DNA of 64,000 nucleotides from Erysipelotrichaceae bacterium (GCA_031272515.1 JAISTR010000042.1:1-64000), one strand, 5' to 3'; shown: positions 1 to 8,615, counted from the first letter of the stretch. Numbers and translations are program-made. The notes: generated from the letters alone by a model not told the origin.

Positions 1-132
1 GTCTTATTTATTGTTAATTGGTAATAAATACCAGTGTAAAAGGTATAGATTTTTTTAATTTTTGTGCAATAATAGTAGTATATTTAGAAAAACGAATTAA
101 GATTAATCGTTACATTACAAGGAGGCGTTAAT

Positions 133-1332
133 TTGAAGCAGTATGTGCTGAAGCCAAAGTATATCAAGGTTGGCGGTCTGATTGATGTAGTTAAGAAAAC
201 TGTCACTGAAGGAGTCGCTTTAATTGTCGAAGAGGAAGTCATCACCAGAATCGAACCCATCGGCAAACCGGATCCCAAAAAATACCGGATTTATGATTAT
301 ACGAAAAAATTTGTGATTCCTGGTTTGATCAACACCCACGTACACCTCTTCAATTTGGAAAACCGTTCCCTCCAGCAATATAATGAACTGTCGGTGGTGG
401 AAAAGGTCTTCCATGCCAGTGAAATCCTGACCCAGTATCTGGATCAGGGTGTCACCTATATCAGAACAGTCGGTTGCAATGGAACGCTGGACATCGATAT
501 CAAAAGAGCGATTGCCAAAGGTCTGATGGAAGGACCGGAAATCATGGCTGCCGGACCGGCTCTGTGCATTACTGGCGGTGACTCCTGGAAGTGGAGCATC
601 GAAGCGGACGGCGTGGATGCGGTTCGCCATGAGACCAGAAAACTGATCAAGCGCGGTGCGGATGTCATCAAGGTCATCGGCTCCGGCGGCGTATTAACCA
701 AGGATTCCAATCCCAATGTTGCCCAATACACGGTGGAGGAACTGAGAACCATCGTCGAAGAAGCTCATATGGCCGGCCTGAAAGTTGCCTGCCACGCCTT
801 TGGCTCCCAAGCAGTCCTCAATGCCGTGGCAGCTGGCGTCGACAGTGTCGAACATGGTGTCTACATGTGTGAGGATGGCGCAAAAGCCCTGGCGAAGAAC
901 CACATCTATCTGGTTCCGACACTGGTCTGCGAAAGCAACATCGCCAAGTCCAACAAGAAAGCCCGGATGCTGGGCATCGAACTGGCCCATGCACCTTCGC
1001 TGCATGAGGAACACCTCAAGAGCATTCAGCGCGCAATTGAATACGGCGTTACCCTGGCAGCCGGTACCGATTCCGGCTCTCCGCTGACCGGACATGATGT
1101 TTTGGTGGATGAGCTGAAAATGTACAATGCCTGCGGTCTGGATCCCATTGATGCCCTGGCTACCGCTACCATCAATGCCGCCAACTGTCTGGGCATCGGC
1201 GACCAGTACGGATCGATCGAAGTAGGCAAAATTGCCGACCTGGTCATCCTCAACAAGAATCCCCTGAAAGATTTGGCAGCGATCACTTCGATCCATGCCG
1301 TCTTCAAAAAAGGAAAACGCGTTCGTTCTTAA
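133..1332 (+). CDS. Metal-dependent amidohydrolase (imidazolonepropionase-like)
   Basis: A 399-residue amidohydrolase-superfamily enzyme that probably hydrolyses a cyclic amide or dipeptide-like substrate in the cytoplasm; the exact substrate cannot be read from sequence. Metal-ligand motifs are present in order: HVH at 69-71, a Lys in a DVIKV context at 180 (the usual carbamylated Lys), His221, His241 and Asp313 (AGTDSG). A short N-terminal beta-sandwich and the C-terminal IADLVIL strand are typical of the family. The start is TTG at 133, chosen because GGAGG lies at 121-125 with seven bases between. The upstream 130 bases are AT-rich. An inverted repeat follows the stop. It stands alone on its strand. 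Confidence 0.85.
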   Translation: MKQYVLKPKYIKVGGLIDVVKKTVTEGVALIVEEEVITRIEPIGKPDPKKYRIYDYTKKFVIPGLINTHVHLFNLENRSLQQYNELSVVEKVFHASEILTQYLDQGVTYIRTVGCNGTLDIDIKRAIAKGLMEGPEIMAAGPALCITGGDSWKWSIEADGVDAVRHETRKLIKRGADVIKVIGSGGVLTKDSNPNVAQYTVEELRTIVEEAHMAGLKVACHAFGSQAVLNAVAAGVDSVEHGVYMCEDGAKALAKNHIYLVPTLVCESNIAKSNKKARMLGIELAHAPSLHEEHLKSIQRAIEYGVTLAAGTDSGSPLTGHDVLVDELKMYNACGLDPIDALATATINAANCLGIGDQYGSIEVGKIADLVILNKNPLKDLAAITSIHAVFKKGKRVRS

Positions 1333-1341
1333 TAACCATTC

Positions 1342-1366
1342 AAAGGGAGCCATCCGGCTCCCTTTG
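1342..1366 (+). terminator. Hairpin after the amidohydrolase gene
   Basis: Perfect 10-bp stem (1342-1351 with 1356-1365) and a four-base loop directly after the stop codon. No long T-run follows, so intrinsic termination may be weak. Confidence 0.5.
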
Positions 1367-1385
1367 CTCTATCCGCTTCATAACG

Positions 1386-1394
1386 TGTTATAAT
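1386..1394 (+). promoter_or_regulatory. Extended -10 promoter TGTTATAAT
   Basis: TGT plus TATAAT ends only 11 bases before the ATG at 1406 (20 before the ATG at 1415). If used, the transcript has almost no 5' leader for the upstream start. Confidence 0.5.
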
Positions 1395-1405
1395 GAGGAA
1401 GAGCG

Positions 1406-1870
1406 ATGAAGACTATGACGGAATTAAAAAACAGAGTGATCCGGCGGGAAAACATCCCGTTGGGAGAACGGGTTTATTCAGAAAATACCAAACCACTGAT
1501 TATGCTGGGGGCCTTCTTTGTAATTGGCATTGTCCTGGTCTTTACTGATTTTATGATTCTGGGCTTCATCCTGGTCATTGTCAGTGCCTACTGGATTTTC
1601 ATTTCCCCGGACCAGCATCAAATTGTCATCTACGATCAGTATTTGGTCTGGAACAATCAAAACCACAAGGAACTTTGCACCATCATCTTCTTTGATGAAA
1701 TCGGTTCCTGGCATATTGAGCGCCAAGCCAATGGCCGCCGGGTTTTGTGTTTGGTGATGGACGATGAGGAAAAAATAGAAATCCCTTTGCTGGAAGATCA
1801 GAAGGTCAAGAAAATACTTCTGGACATGGCTCCGGAAACCTATCAGGAACATGAGGATCAGTTCGATTGA
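1406..1870 (+). CDS. Hypothetical two-helix membrane protein with PH-like tail
   Basis: A 154-residue protein of unknown function. Residues about 31-66 form two adjacent membrane helices rich in I, L, F and V. The remaining soluble part alternates hydrophobic beta strands and ends acidic, resembling the small bacterial PH-like proteins elsewhere in this window (52214-52708). The start is uncertain: ATG at 1406 or ATG at 1415, with GAGGAA at 1395-1400 fitting the second better. The 3' end overlaps the next gene by 20 bases, so the two are probably translated from one message. Confidence 0.6.
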   Translation: MKTMTELKNRVIRRENIPLGERVYSENTKPLIMLGAFFVIGIVLVFTDFMILGFILVIVSAYWIFISPDQHQIVIYDQYLVWNNQNHKELCTIIFFDEIGSWHIERQANGRRVLCLVMDDEEKIEIPLLEDQKVKKILLDMAPETYQEHEDQFD

Positions 1871-2408
1871 CTTTGAAACAGCCAACCAGTCCATGACCTC
1901 GGCCTGCAGTGTCGCAATTGTAACGATGGAAGACGGTGAAATCATTGACAGCTACAGCTCTCTGATAAAACCGCATCCATCGTTTTCGCATTTTTCCTCT
2001 TTCAACATCGGGATTCACCACATCTTTCCCCAAGATGTAGAAGAGGCTCCCGAATTCGATCAGGTCTATATTGAAATGCTGCCTTATTTGCAGGACCACC
2101 TGGTGATTGCCCACAATGCGCCTTTTGATATGGAGGTGCTCAAGCAATCCTGCTATCTCTACCGTTTGCCTTTGCCGGATTTCCGCTATGGCGATACGGT
2201 CCGTTTAGCCCGCCGCTGTTTTCCCTATTTACAAAACCACAAACTCAATACGGTCTGTGATTATCTGGGAATCCAACTGCAGCACCACGATGCCTTCAGT
2301 GATGCCAGAGGCTGTCTTTTGATTTTACTGAATGTCATGAATCTGTTGGAAACGTTTGATATCGATGAAGTCATTCAGCAGACATTATGGAAAATCAGCC
2401 GTTTTTAA
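1851..2408 (+). CDS. DnaQ-like 3'-5' exonuclease (DEDDh family)
   Basis: A 185-residue stand-alone exonuclease domain of the DnaQ/epsilon type. It likely trims 3' ends of DNA or RNA using two metal ions. Catalytic residues are visible: Asp7 and Glu9 in Exo I (SIDFET), Asp93 in Exo II (HNAPFD), and His146 with Asp151 in Exo III (HHDAFSDA). The length matches a single exonuclease domain with no polymerase or BRCT part. The start overlaps the upstream membrane-protein gene by 20 bases, and no strong ribosome site precedes it, which suggests translational coupling. It may be a proofreading or repair accessory enzyme; the substrate is not determined. Confidence 0.85.
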   Translation: MRISSIDFETANQSMTSACSVAIVTMEDGEIIDSYSSLIKPHPSFSHFSSFNIGIHHIFPQDVEEAPEFDQVYIEMLPYLQDHLVIAHNAPFDMEVLKQSCYLYRLPLPDFRYGDTVRLARRCFPYLQNHKLNTVCDYLGIQLQHHDAFSDARGCLLILLNVMNLLETFDIDEVIQQTLWKISRF

Positions 2409-2431
2409 GCCGCTTTTGACAGTCGAATCGG

Positions 2432-2460
2432 TTGCAAAAGCGGTTATTGCTGGTTATAAT
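2432..2460 (+). promoter_or_regulatory. tRNA promoter, -35 TTGCAA / -10 TATAAT
   Basis: TTGCAA at 2432-2437, a 17-base spacer, then TATAAT at 2455-2460, about 25 bases before the tRNA-Cys gene. Near-consensus sigma-70-type promoter for the two tRNAs. Confidence 0.75.
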
Positions 2461-2484
2461 AAGGAAGCAATCTTTCTTTGGTAT

Positions 2485-2558
2485 GGTACCTTAGCCAAGT
2501 GGTAAGGCAGTAGACTGCAACTCTGCGACCGCCGGTTCAAATCCGGCAGGTACCTCCA
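2485..2558 (+). tRNA. tRNA-Cys (GCA)
   Basis: A 74-base cloverleaf. The acceptor stem pairs 2485-2491 with the seven bases before the discriminator, and CCA is encoded. The anticodon loop is CTGCAAC with anticodon GCA, and the T-loop is GGTTCAAATCC. It is followed two bases later by tRNA-Leu. Confidence 0.95.
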
Positions 2559-2560
2559 AA

Positions 2561-2647
2561 GGGGATGTGGCGGAATCGGTAGACGCATCGGACTTAAAAT
2601 CCGGTGGTGGCAACACCGTAAGGGTTCAAGTCCCTTCATCCCCACCA
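2561..2647 (+). tRNA. tRNA-Leu (UAA)
   Basis: An 87-base class II tRNA with a long variable arm. The anticodon loop ACTTAAAAT contains TAA, the acceptor stem GGGGATG pairs with CATCCCC, and CCA is encoded. Co-transcribed with tRNA-Cys. Confidence 0.95.
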
Positions 2648-2656
2648 ATGAGCATT

Positions 2657-2685
2657 AAAAGCCTTATGAAAGGGCTTTTTATTTT
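2657..2685 (+). terminator. Intrinsic terminator after the tRNA pair
   Basis: A short stem of AAAAGCC and GGGCTTTT arms with a seven-base loop, followed by TTTTTATTTT. Confidence 0.75.
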
Positions 2686-2786
2686 CCAGAGAACCAATGC
2701 TGAAAATCAAACCGCTTTCATTTTCATTTTGCTTTTCCTGGTGATAATGAAAGTGTTAGAATAAAACAGTTGCTAAAGGAGAAGCT

Positions 2787-3623
2787 ATGCAAAAGTCGAC
2801 GATTGGAAAGATCTTATTGCTGAGTGCCACCATGATCTGGGGTCTGGCCTTTGTGATGGTGCAGTATGCCCTGGATGGCGGCTGGTCCACTTTTGCCTTA
2901 CTATCCGCCCGCGGCTTTTTGGGGGCACTGCTTTTTAGTGCCATTTCTTTTTCCCAGAAATGGTGGAAAAACAAAAAGCTGGTCCTCAGCAGTCTGGGTG
3001 CCGGCTTCATCCTGTTTGTCTCCTATGTCTGCCAGACCTATGGACAATACTATTCTTCGGTTTCCAATGCGGCTTTCATCACCGTCCTCTATGTGGTACT
3101 GGTGCCGGTGTTTGGCAGCTTCATTCATCATACCAAAATCAAAAGAAGGGTCTACCTCTCGGTAATTCTGGCGGTGGTTGGAACCTTCATCCTCAATTAC
3201 CAGGGGGAGTTTCGTCTTTATACCGGGGATATTCTCTTATTGGGCTGTGCAACCCTGTTTGCGGTGCACATCCTGATTATGGATCGCATGCAGGTCTATG
3301 ATTCTGTGGCGGTGACCGCCATCCAGCTCTGGGTGATGGGGATCTGCGGTTTCATCGGCATGCTCCTGATGGGGGAATGGTACGCTTCCCAGGCGGTTCT
3401 GCCGGTGTTTTTCTGTGCCTTTATGGCCAGCGGCGTCGCATTTTTCTTTCAGGCTTACGCCCAAAAGAGTGTGGATTCCTCCACGACTTCCCTGATTTTG
3501 ACCCTGGAAGCGGTATTCGGGGTTCTGTCCTCGGTTTTGATTTTACATGAAGCGGTGACTGCCAACATGTTGATTGGCGGCGGGATGCTGTTATTTGCGG
3601 TAATCTATGTCCAATTGGGCTAG
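2787..3623 (+). CDS. EamA/DMT-family transporter
   Basis: A 278-residue integral membrane protein of the drug/metabolite transporter superfamily with about ten predicted helices in two EamA repeats (roughly 6-135 and 148-277). The first helix has the family-typical MIWGLAFV and the second repeat the SLILTLEAVFGVL segment. It probably exports a small metabolite; substrates cannot be predicted. The start ATG has AAAGGAG six bases upstream, and an extended -10 (TGT TAGAAT, 2754-2762) precedes it. The stop codon region overlaps by four bases with the convergent yigZ-like gene, so no terminator separates them. Confidence 0.88.
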   Translation: MQKSTIGKILLLSATMIWGLAFVMVQYALDGGWSTFALLSARGFLGALLFSAISFSQKWWKNKKLVLSSLGAGFILFVSYVCQTYGQYYSSVSNAAFITVLYVVLVPVFGSFIHHTKIKRRVYLSVILAVVGTFILNYQGEFRLYTGDILLLGCATLFAVHILIMDRMQVYDSVAVTAIQLWVMGICGFIGMLLMGEWYASQAVLPVFFCAFMASGVAFFFQAYAQKSVDSSTTSLILTLEAVFGVLSSVLILHEAVTANMLIGGGMLLFAVIYVQLG

Positions 3624-4222
3624 TCCCGCTTGATTTCCAGTACAACTTCTTTGAGAAACTCCAAAGTCGATTGCCCTTTGGTAATCTCCATCAGGCTTTG
3701 CTGGAGTTCTTCATCTTTATAAAGGTATTCGATGGTGACCTGCTGGGCAAAGTCAGTCTGGTAAACAACCGTCGCCTTGAGCAGGTTTTCAATTTTGTTA
3801 TAAAGCGGATAGTCGCAGGTGATGCGGTACAGCTTGCCGGTAGCAATATCAAAGATTTCCGCTTTTTTTAAGGCTTGTGCGACACTGCTGCGGTAGGCCC
3901 TAATCAAACCGCCGGCACCCAATAAAACCCCGCCGAAATAGCGGACCACCACCGCCTGGATGTGGTCCATGTTTGCCATACGCAGCACTTCCAGCATCGG
4001 CAGGCCTGCCGTCCCGCCCGGCTCGCCATCATCACTGCTGCGCTGGGTATTCGCGTCCAGCAGCAAAGCGCTGCAGTGATGGGAAGCCTTGGGATGCAGC
4101 TTTCTGATGCTGCTCAAAATTTCCTTGGCCTCTTGTGCATTTTCGACCGGATTTAGGTAAGTGATAAAGCGGGAGCGTTTGATTTCCAGCTCGCTCTGGT
4201 AGCTCTGTTTGATTCTTGCCAT
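3620..4222 (-). CDS. YigZ/IMPACT family protein (UPF0029)
   Basis: A 200-residue member of the YigZ/IMPACT family. Residues about 12-125 form the conserved N-terminal domain, with the hallmark SSDDGEPGGTAG segment and YFGGVLLGAGGLIRAY. The C-terminal ~65 residues fit the ferredoxin-like DUF1949 domain. Eukaryotic IMPACT relates to translational control; bacterial members have no settled role. The length is full. It is encoded convergently with the EamA transporter, sharing four bases at the stops, and divergently from the DegV gene. Confidence 0.9.
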   Translation of the reverse strand: MARIKQSYQSELEIKRSRFITYLNPVENAQEAKEILSSIRKLHPKASHHCSALLLDANTQRSSDDGEPGGTAGLPMLEVLRMANMDHIQAVVVRYFGGVLLGAGGLIRAYRSSVAQALKKAEIFDIATGKLYRITCDYPLYNKIENLLKATVVYQTDFAQQVTIEYLYKDEELQQSLMEITKGQSTLEFLKEVVLEIKRD

Positions 4223-4283
4223 AAAGTTGTCACCTTTATTATAAGATTTTTTTGGGGAAAGATGCGGTTTCAGTGCGGTTCTG

Positions 4284-4292
4284 TGATATACT
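4284..4292 (+). promoter_or_regulatory. Extended -10 TGATATACT before degV gene
   Basis: TGA plus TATACT, 27 bases upstream of the ATG; no good -35 at 17 bases. Confidence 0.45.
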
Positions 4293-4319
4293 TCAAGAGG
4301 ACCTAAAAGGAGAACGCGT

Positions 4320-5183
4320 ATGAAAATCGCCGTAGTAACAGACAGTTCCAGTACTATTTATGATGAAACAGAAGTCGAGGGAGTGTTTAAAGTACCCTGT
4401 GTGATCTCAGATGACCGGGACAGCTTTTTGGAAGGATTGGAATGCACCACCGACCAGATATATACGATGGTCAATCAGGGGAGAATGTTTACCAGCTCGC
4501 TGCCGCCGATTGGCTTGATTGAAGAGCTCTTTACCAGATTGAAAGCAGAAGGTTATGAAATGATTTTTGCGGTACCAATCGGTTCCGGCTTATCCTCTTC
4601 CGGGGAAGCGATGCGCACCGGTGCCGCGACCGTCGGCATTGACTTTGATATGTTTGACTGCTATTCCACCGCCAAAGTGGAACTGGAATTGGCCTATGCC
4701 GCCAGACGTTTATTTGATGAAGGATTGAGTGTTGCTGAAGTCAAGGAGAAGCTGGAGGATGCCAGCACCAACTGCGGGACCTATGTGATGCCCATCGACT
4801 TCAAGCACCTGCTCAAAAGCGGACGCTTGACCAGAGGCGGTGCGGCTTTGGCTGGACTGCTTAAAATCCGTCCGATTCTCTATGTCGGCTGGCGCTCCAA
4901 GGGAAGACTGGATAAGCTGGTCAATACCCGCACCTTCTCCAAGATGTGCAATGAACTGGCAGAGATCTTCCGCAAAGCCGGGGTAGGGAAGGGCTACAAG
5001 ATTTGGATCTACCATGTCTGGAATCCCTCCGAAGCCAAGAAGGTTGTAGATACCCTGAAAGAGAAGATTAGCGATGCGGAAATCATGATGGACAATCTGA
5101 TTACCACTGTTGGCATTCATACCGGAATCGGGGCTCTGGCAGCCCAGTTCCTCAAAGTTTCCGGCTTGAAGTCAAAGCAATAG
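4320..5183 (+). CDS. DegV family fatty-acid-binding protein
   Basis: A 287-residue DegV-family protein. The N-terminal VTDSSS motif (residues 6-11), the TSLPP-like SSLPP at about 60, and the GSGLSSSGEAMR segment are characteristic of the fold that binds a free fatty acid. In Gram-positive bacteria some DegV/FakB proteins hand fatty acids to the kinase FakA. No FakA-like DAK gene is in this window, so that role is not demonstrated. The start has AAAGGAGAA eight bases upstream. It forms its own transcription unit, with an extended -10 in front and a strong terminator behind. Confidence 0.88.
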   Translation: MKIAVVTDSSSTIYDETEVEGVFKVPCVISDDRDSFLEGLECTTDQIYTMVNQGRMFTSSLPPIGLIEELFTRLKAEGYEMIFAVPIGSGLSSSGEAMRTGAATVGIDFDMFDCYSTAKVELELAYAARRLFDEGLSVAEVKEKLEDASTNCGTYVMPIDFKHLLKSGRLTRGGAALAGLLKIRPILYVGWRSKGRLDKLVNTRTFSKMCNELAEIFRKAGVGKGYKIWIYHVWNPSEAKKVVDTLKEKISDAEIMMDNLITTVGIHTGIGALAAQFLKVSGLKSKQ

Positions 5184-5200
5184 AAAAAGCAGAGAATCAT

Positions 5201-5229
5201 CCCGGGCAGAAAATTCTGCCCGGGTTTTT
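5201..5229 (+). terminator. Strong intrinsic terminator after degV gene
   Basis: Perfect 11-bp GC-rich stem (5201-5211 with 5214-5224) and a tiny loop, followed by TTTTT. Confidence 0.92.
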
Positions 5230-5241
5230 CATTCCCTGTCC

Positions 5242-5270
5242 TTGAACAAACCAAAGCAAAATGCTATGCT
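5242..5270 (+). promoter_or_regulatory. Promoter TTGAAC / TATGCT
   Basis: TTGAAC at 5242-5247, a 17-base spacer, TATGCT at 5265-5270. It drives the ATC-hydrolase-like gene and overlaps a palindrome just downstream. Confidence 0.65.
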
Positions 5271-5273
5271 TGT

Positions 5274-5289
5274 GTTAGCAAAAGCTAAC
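5274..5289. promoter_or_regulatory. Operator-like palindrome GTTAGC-AAAA-GCTAAC
   Basis: Perfect 6+6 inverted repeat with an AAAA centre. It sits four bases after the -10 box, where the transcription start is expected, and 16 bases before the ATG at 5305. The position suits a TetR- or MarR-type repressor. No regulator gene lies nearby. Confidence 0.5.
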
Positions 5290-5304
5290 TAATAGAGGGA
5301 AACC

Positions 5305-5886
5305 ATGAAACAGGAAAAAGAACTTCTTGCGTTTCTAAGCGGGGAGTATGGATCAAAGCAGGCGGATGAAATCCTGAAAAAAACAGATCTTAAGCTGAAG
5401 GACTTGCTGGAAAGAGCGAAAGACAAAAGTGCCAGCCAAATAAGAGTCTTGGGTGATACTATCTTGCCAAGAATTGCCCTTTATCAAATCCTGCTTACAA
5501 GAAAAGGGGAAGCGGAAGCTTTTGAAACAGTCCGCAAATACATGCTGGAGGTTGTCAGCGCAAAGATGCAGAAACGATATAAAGCTTTAGAAAAAATTCC
5601 GGGGTTTTTTTGGGTCTTTCGTCAGGGCATGGCGCAGGTACTCAAACGCAGTGATGCGTGGCAGACTGCGATTATACAAAATGACCGAAACGGCATTGTG
5701 TATCATATCAGCCGCTGTCTGTGGTTTGATGCCTGCAAAGAAAACGGCTGTCCGCACTTGTGCCGGGTGTTTTGCGAAAGCGACAACATCATCTATGGCG
5801 GATTGCGCAAAGTCCAATTTGCGCGAAACGGGACGCTGGTTCAAGGAAAACCCTGCTGTGATTTTAGTTTTGAAAAAAACAAATAG
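5305..5886 (+). CDS. L-2-amino-thiazoline-4-carboxylic acid hydrolase-like protein
   Basis: A 193-residue protein matching the pattern of the ATC-hydrolase-like family (PF14196 as I recall it). The C-terminal half has HISRCLWFDACKENGCPHLC, a second Cys in VFCESD, then the YGGLRKVQFARNGTL block and a final CCDFSF. Founding members take part in converting thiazoline acid to cysteine; many homologues are uncharacterised, so the reaction is uncertain. The N-terminal half is helical and charged. A palindromic operator candidate covers the expected transcription start, so expression may be inducible. Confidence 0.7.
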   Translation: MKQEKELLAFLSGEYGSKQADEILKKTDLKLKDLLERAKDKSASQIRVLGDTILPRIALYQILLTRKGEAEAFETVRKYMLEVVSAKMQKRYKALEKIPGFFWVFRQGMAQVLKRSDAWQTAIIQNDRNGIVYHISRCLWFDACKENGCPHLCRVFCESDNIIYGGLRKVQFARNGTLVQGKPCCDFSFEKNK

Positions 5887-5942
5887 AATCTCCTGAATCA
5901 CTTAGCGTATAATGAAATCACAAGGATAAGGGGTGAACAGCT

Positions 5943-6656
5943 GTGCAATTGAAAAATATTTGGTTCAGTCTGCTGCCGGAAGGCCCGCAAAAAGAATACA
6001 ACAAGGCCTTTCAAAAACAAACCATGGTTCTGACCTATTATCTGAGTCAGCAGGAAAAGGCCAAACAGGGTGATTACGGGGATTTTTCGATGCTGCACCT
6101 GATTGCAAGCGGGAATTACAACGCCGGCTTTGAGGACTGGATGGATGTAAAAAAAGATACGCTCTGCTTAACTTTCTATGTGAATACTTCAGCGTTCTTT
6201 CGCTTTTATAATGACCGGGATAAGCTGGAATACCTTTGTCAAATATTGCGGGATGCCAGCTTCGCGTTTGCGGACCGTTATCCGGCTTTGATGCAAAGCC
6301 TGCGCTCTTCGCTGGATGACTTTCGCCGCCAGGGTTTTAAAAACGAGTGGGTTTTGGACAGGGGCGAAGTCGGGAAGCTTAATCTCACCTATGAAGTCCG
6401 CTGCGTTTTGACGTGTGAGCATTACTATGCAATGTTCATTTTGTTTCAAGAGGGCAAAGAGGTTTATACCCAGGACATCTATCTGTCCATACCGAATGAA
6501 CTCTATGTTGAACTAAAACTGAAAAAGGTGGTCAGAAAACAGGACCGGCTCGAACTTTGGGGAATTGCCAAAAAGCCAATCCACACCATTTCCTTAAATG
6601 ACAAGGCTCTGGCAATTTCTTTGCAGAAGGGCAAAAAACAAAAAAAGGGCGCTTGA
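5943..6656 (+). CDS. Hypothetical protein
   Basis: A 237-residue protein I do not recognise. It has no signal peptide or membrane helix. It mixes aromatic-rich alpha segments (FEDWMDVKKDTLCLTFYVN) with a predicted beta-rich C-terminal half and a very basic tail (KGKKQKKG). The start is GTG at 5943, supported by AAGGGGTG ending eight bases upstream. A TATAAT at 5908-5913 is the likely -10 box. It ends in a terminator shared with the convergent sulfatase gene. No neighbour suggests a role. Confidence 0.6.
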   Translation: MQLKNIWFSLLPEGPQKEYNKAFQKQTMVLTYYLSQQEKAKQGDYGDFSMLHLIASGNYNAGFEDWMDVKKDTLCLTFYVNTSAFFRFYNDRDKLEYLCQILRDASFAFADRYPALMQSLRSSLDDFRRQGFKNEWVLDRGEVGKLNLTYEVRCVLTCEHYYAMFILFQEGKEVYTQDIYLSIPNELYVELKLKKVVRKQDRLELWGIAKKPIHTISLNDKALAISLQKGKKQKKGA

Positions 6657-6685
6657 CCAAATAAATGGTCCCGCGCTCTTTTTTT
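6643..6685. terminator. Bidirectional terminator
   Basis: Two-part stem (AAAGGGCGC with GCGCTCTTT and GACCA with TGGTC) with A-tracts on the left and T-tracts on the right. It lies between convergent genes ending at 6656 and 6684 and can serve both. Confidence 0.75.
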
Positions 6686-8615
6686 ACTCGATGGGAATCT
6701 TTTTTATCTGCCTAAAGCGGAAGTAGTCGCTCATCAAAATCAAGCGCGACACCGCCGCCAGATCGCGGCTGTGCTGATTGAGCTCAACCACCGCATTTTG
6801 ATCATACTCCTGGTCACTTACAAAGACGCCCTGTGAGGAACTGTAATAACCGAAACTGCACAGCCAGCTGCCATTGTCAAAGATGACCAGTCGCTCCTGC
6901 GTTGAGAAGTAATCGCTGCCCATATATAGGCGCGGGTCATAGTTGAGGTCAAAGAGATTGGCAATCGTGGGCACCAAATCCAAAGTCGAAGCCGGTTCAC
7001 TGTATACGGCAGCTTGTTGTCCTGGGGCATAGATGACCATCGGTGTGATGTCAATGCCAAAAGGAATTTCCCGGCGGTTCATATAAGGAGTGTAGTCATA
7101 GAGGTAGTCATAGGACATCTTGAGGGGATGGTGGTCCCCGTACATGATGATGACGGTGTTTTCCAGCTTGCCCTCAGCTTCCAGGGTCTCCAGTAAATAT
7201 TCCATGCCTTTATCCAGTTCCATGACTTTGGACTTGTAGCGCTGGATTTCAATCGGGGCATTGGGATAGAGTGCCTGCACCTCATCCAGATAGCGGTTGC
7301 CCAGGGTGCTGTCCTTGTCATAGGGCATATGCATGGAGGAGGTGATGATAAAGGACAGATAGGGTTCTTCTTTGGAGAAGATCTCATAGGCGTCCACCAT
7401 CAGCTCATAATCGCTCTGCCAGCCCTGAATCAAAGGAATCGAGAGGTCTTCCAGGTCATAGTAGGCTTCACTTCCATAATTGACATGCAGGATGTTGCGG
7501 GGATAGAACTCATCATCCCAGTTGTGATAGGAAGTCACCGTATAGCCTTCCTCTTTAAACAGATTGAAGATGGAAGTCGAATAGAGGTTGTTTTGATAGG
7601 TGTGGGGAATACAGGTGCTGTTGTCCGGAATCAGGGAATTGATGCCGATGGATTCCGATTCACCAGTCGCACAGGAAAACTGCGGGGAATAGAAACGGTC
7701 AAACCACATTCCCTGTGTAAACATCTTGTACAGGGTCGGTGTCAGCTCGCTGTCAATCCCGCTGTAGTCAAAGGCTTCCACCATGATATAGATGACATTT
7801 TTTCCACTCAGGATTCCGGTCATGTCATTGGGCTGATCAATCGGCCGGCTGAGCAGATACTGGTCAATGGCGGCGATGTTTTCATTGGTTTCGCTTTCTG
7901 CCAGAGCCTTCCATTCACCATCGTCAAACAGCCTGGCAGGCGGCTTTTGGTAAACGGGAATCTCCGGACGGTCAATGATATCCAGCAGTTCGTCCTCGCC
8001 GGTCTTGGGGTTGAGCAGAAAATGCATGTCGCGAAAGAAATAAACCAATAAGCCAAGCTCATGCACGCCTTCCCCGGAGTATTCCAGTTTCTGGTACACC
8101 TGGTCCGCCTGCACCAGCTGGTCGGTTTTCTTCAGCTTTAAAGCACCAAAGAACAGGGCATCCAAAAGGATGACTGTTACACAGAGCAGGGCAATTTTAT
8201 TGACCCTTAATTTGAACTTCACCAAGGGGTAGTGAGGCAGAAAGAAGGCAAAACCGGCTGGCAGCACGGTGATGAAATAATGGGGTTTCAGATAAGTGAG
8301 GAAGTCCCAGATATAGCCCTGTACATGCTCAGCCCCATAGGAGGCCAAACGCAGGGATAAATAGTAGCCCATGTATTCCTTGTAGCCGGCTTGCACGGCC
8401 GCATAGACACCAAACAAAACAATCACAATGAAGGCCAAACGCCGTGAGACCTTCAAAGAAAACCGGTCCAAAAGAAAGGCTAGCGACAGCGCAAAAGCGG
8501 CATCACTGAAAAAACAGCGCAAAAGCACATAGTGAAACACCGGCTGCTGTACCAATATCCGGAAGTAGACTTCAATAAAGAAAAAAGTAATGAAGAGCCA
8601 GGCTGACAGCACCAA
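6684..8615 (-). CDS. LTA synthase-like membrane sulfatase
   Basis: A membrane-bound alkaline-phosphatase-superfamily enzyme of about 643 residues resembling lipoteichoic acid synthases and glycerol-phosphate transferases. About five helices (residues 1-180) anchor it; the rest is an extracellular sulfatase-like domain. Visible motifs are NVIYIMVEAFD (metal-binding Glu, about 275), CATGESESIG with the likely nucleophilic Thr, SSMHMPYD, and MYGDHHPLK near the C-terminus. It probably builds or modifies a glycerophosphate polymer on the cell surface. The start is unclear. TTG at 8615 has no ribosome site, and the open frame continues upstream into the apbE 3' end, where GGAGG occurs 13 bases before an ATA codon. 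Confidence 0.8.
   Translation of the reverse strand: MVLSAWLFITFFFIEVYFRILVQQPVFHYVLLRCFFSDAAFALSLAFLLDRFSLKVSRRLAFIVIVLFGVYAAVQAGYKEYMGYYLSLRLASYGAEHVQGYIWDFLTYLKPHYFITVLPAGFAFFLPHYPLVKFKLRVNKIALLCVTVILLDALFFGALKLKKTDQLVQADQVYQKLEYSGEGVHELGLLVYFFRDMHFLLNPKTGEDELLDIIDRPEIPVYQKPPARLFDDGEWKALAESETNENIAAIDQYLLSRPIDQPNDMTGILSGKNVIYIMVEAFDYSGIDSELTPTLYKMFTQGMWFDRFYSPQFSCATGESESIGINSLIPDNSTCIPHTYQNNLYSTSIFNLFKEEGYTVTSYHNWDDEFYPRNILHVNYGSEAYYDLEDLSIPLIQGWQSDYELMVDAYEIFSKEEPYLSFIITSSMHMPYDKDSTLGNRYLDEVQALYPNAPIEIQRYKSKVMELDKGMEYLLETLEAEGKLENTVIIMYGDHHPLKMSYDYLYDYTPYMNRREIPFGIDITPMVIYAPGQQAAVYSEPASTLDLVPTIANLFDLNYDPRLYMGSDYFSTQERLVIFDNGSWLCSFGYYSSSQGVFVSDQEYDQNAVVELNQHSRDLAAVSRLILMSDYFRFRQIKKIPIE

Noticed and set aside
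694-1353. Long frames opposite the amidohydrolase, rpoB, rpoC, fusA and tuf genes
   Set aside because: They lie in antisense to strongly conserved genes, have no ribosome sites and show composition expected of shadow frames.
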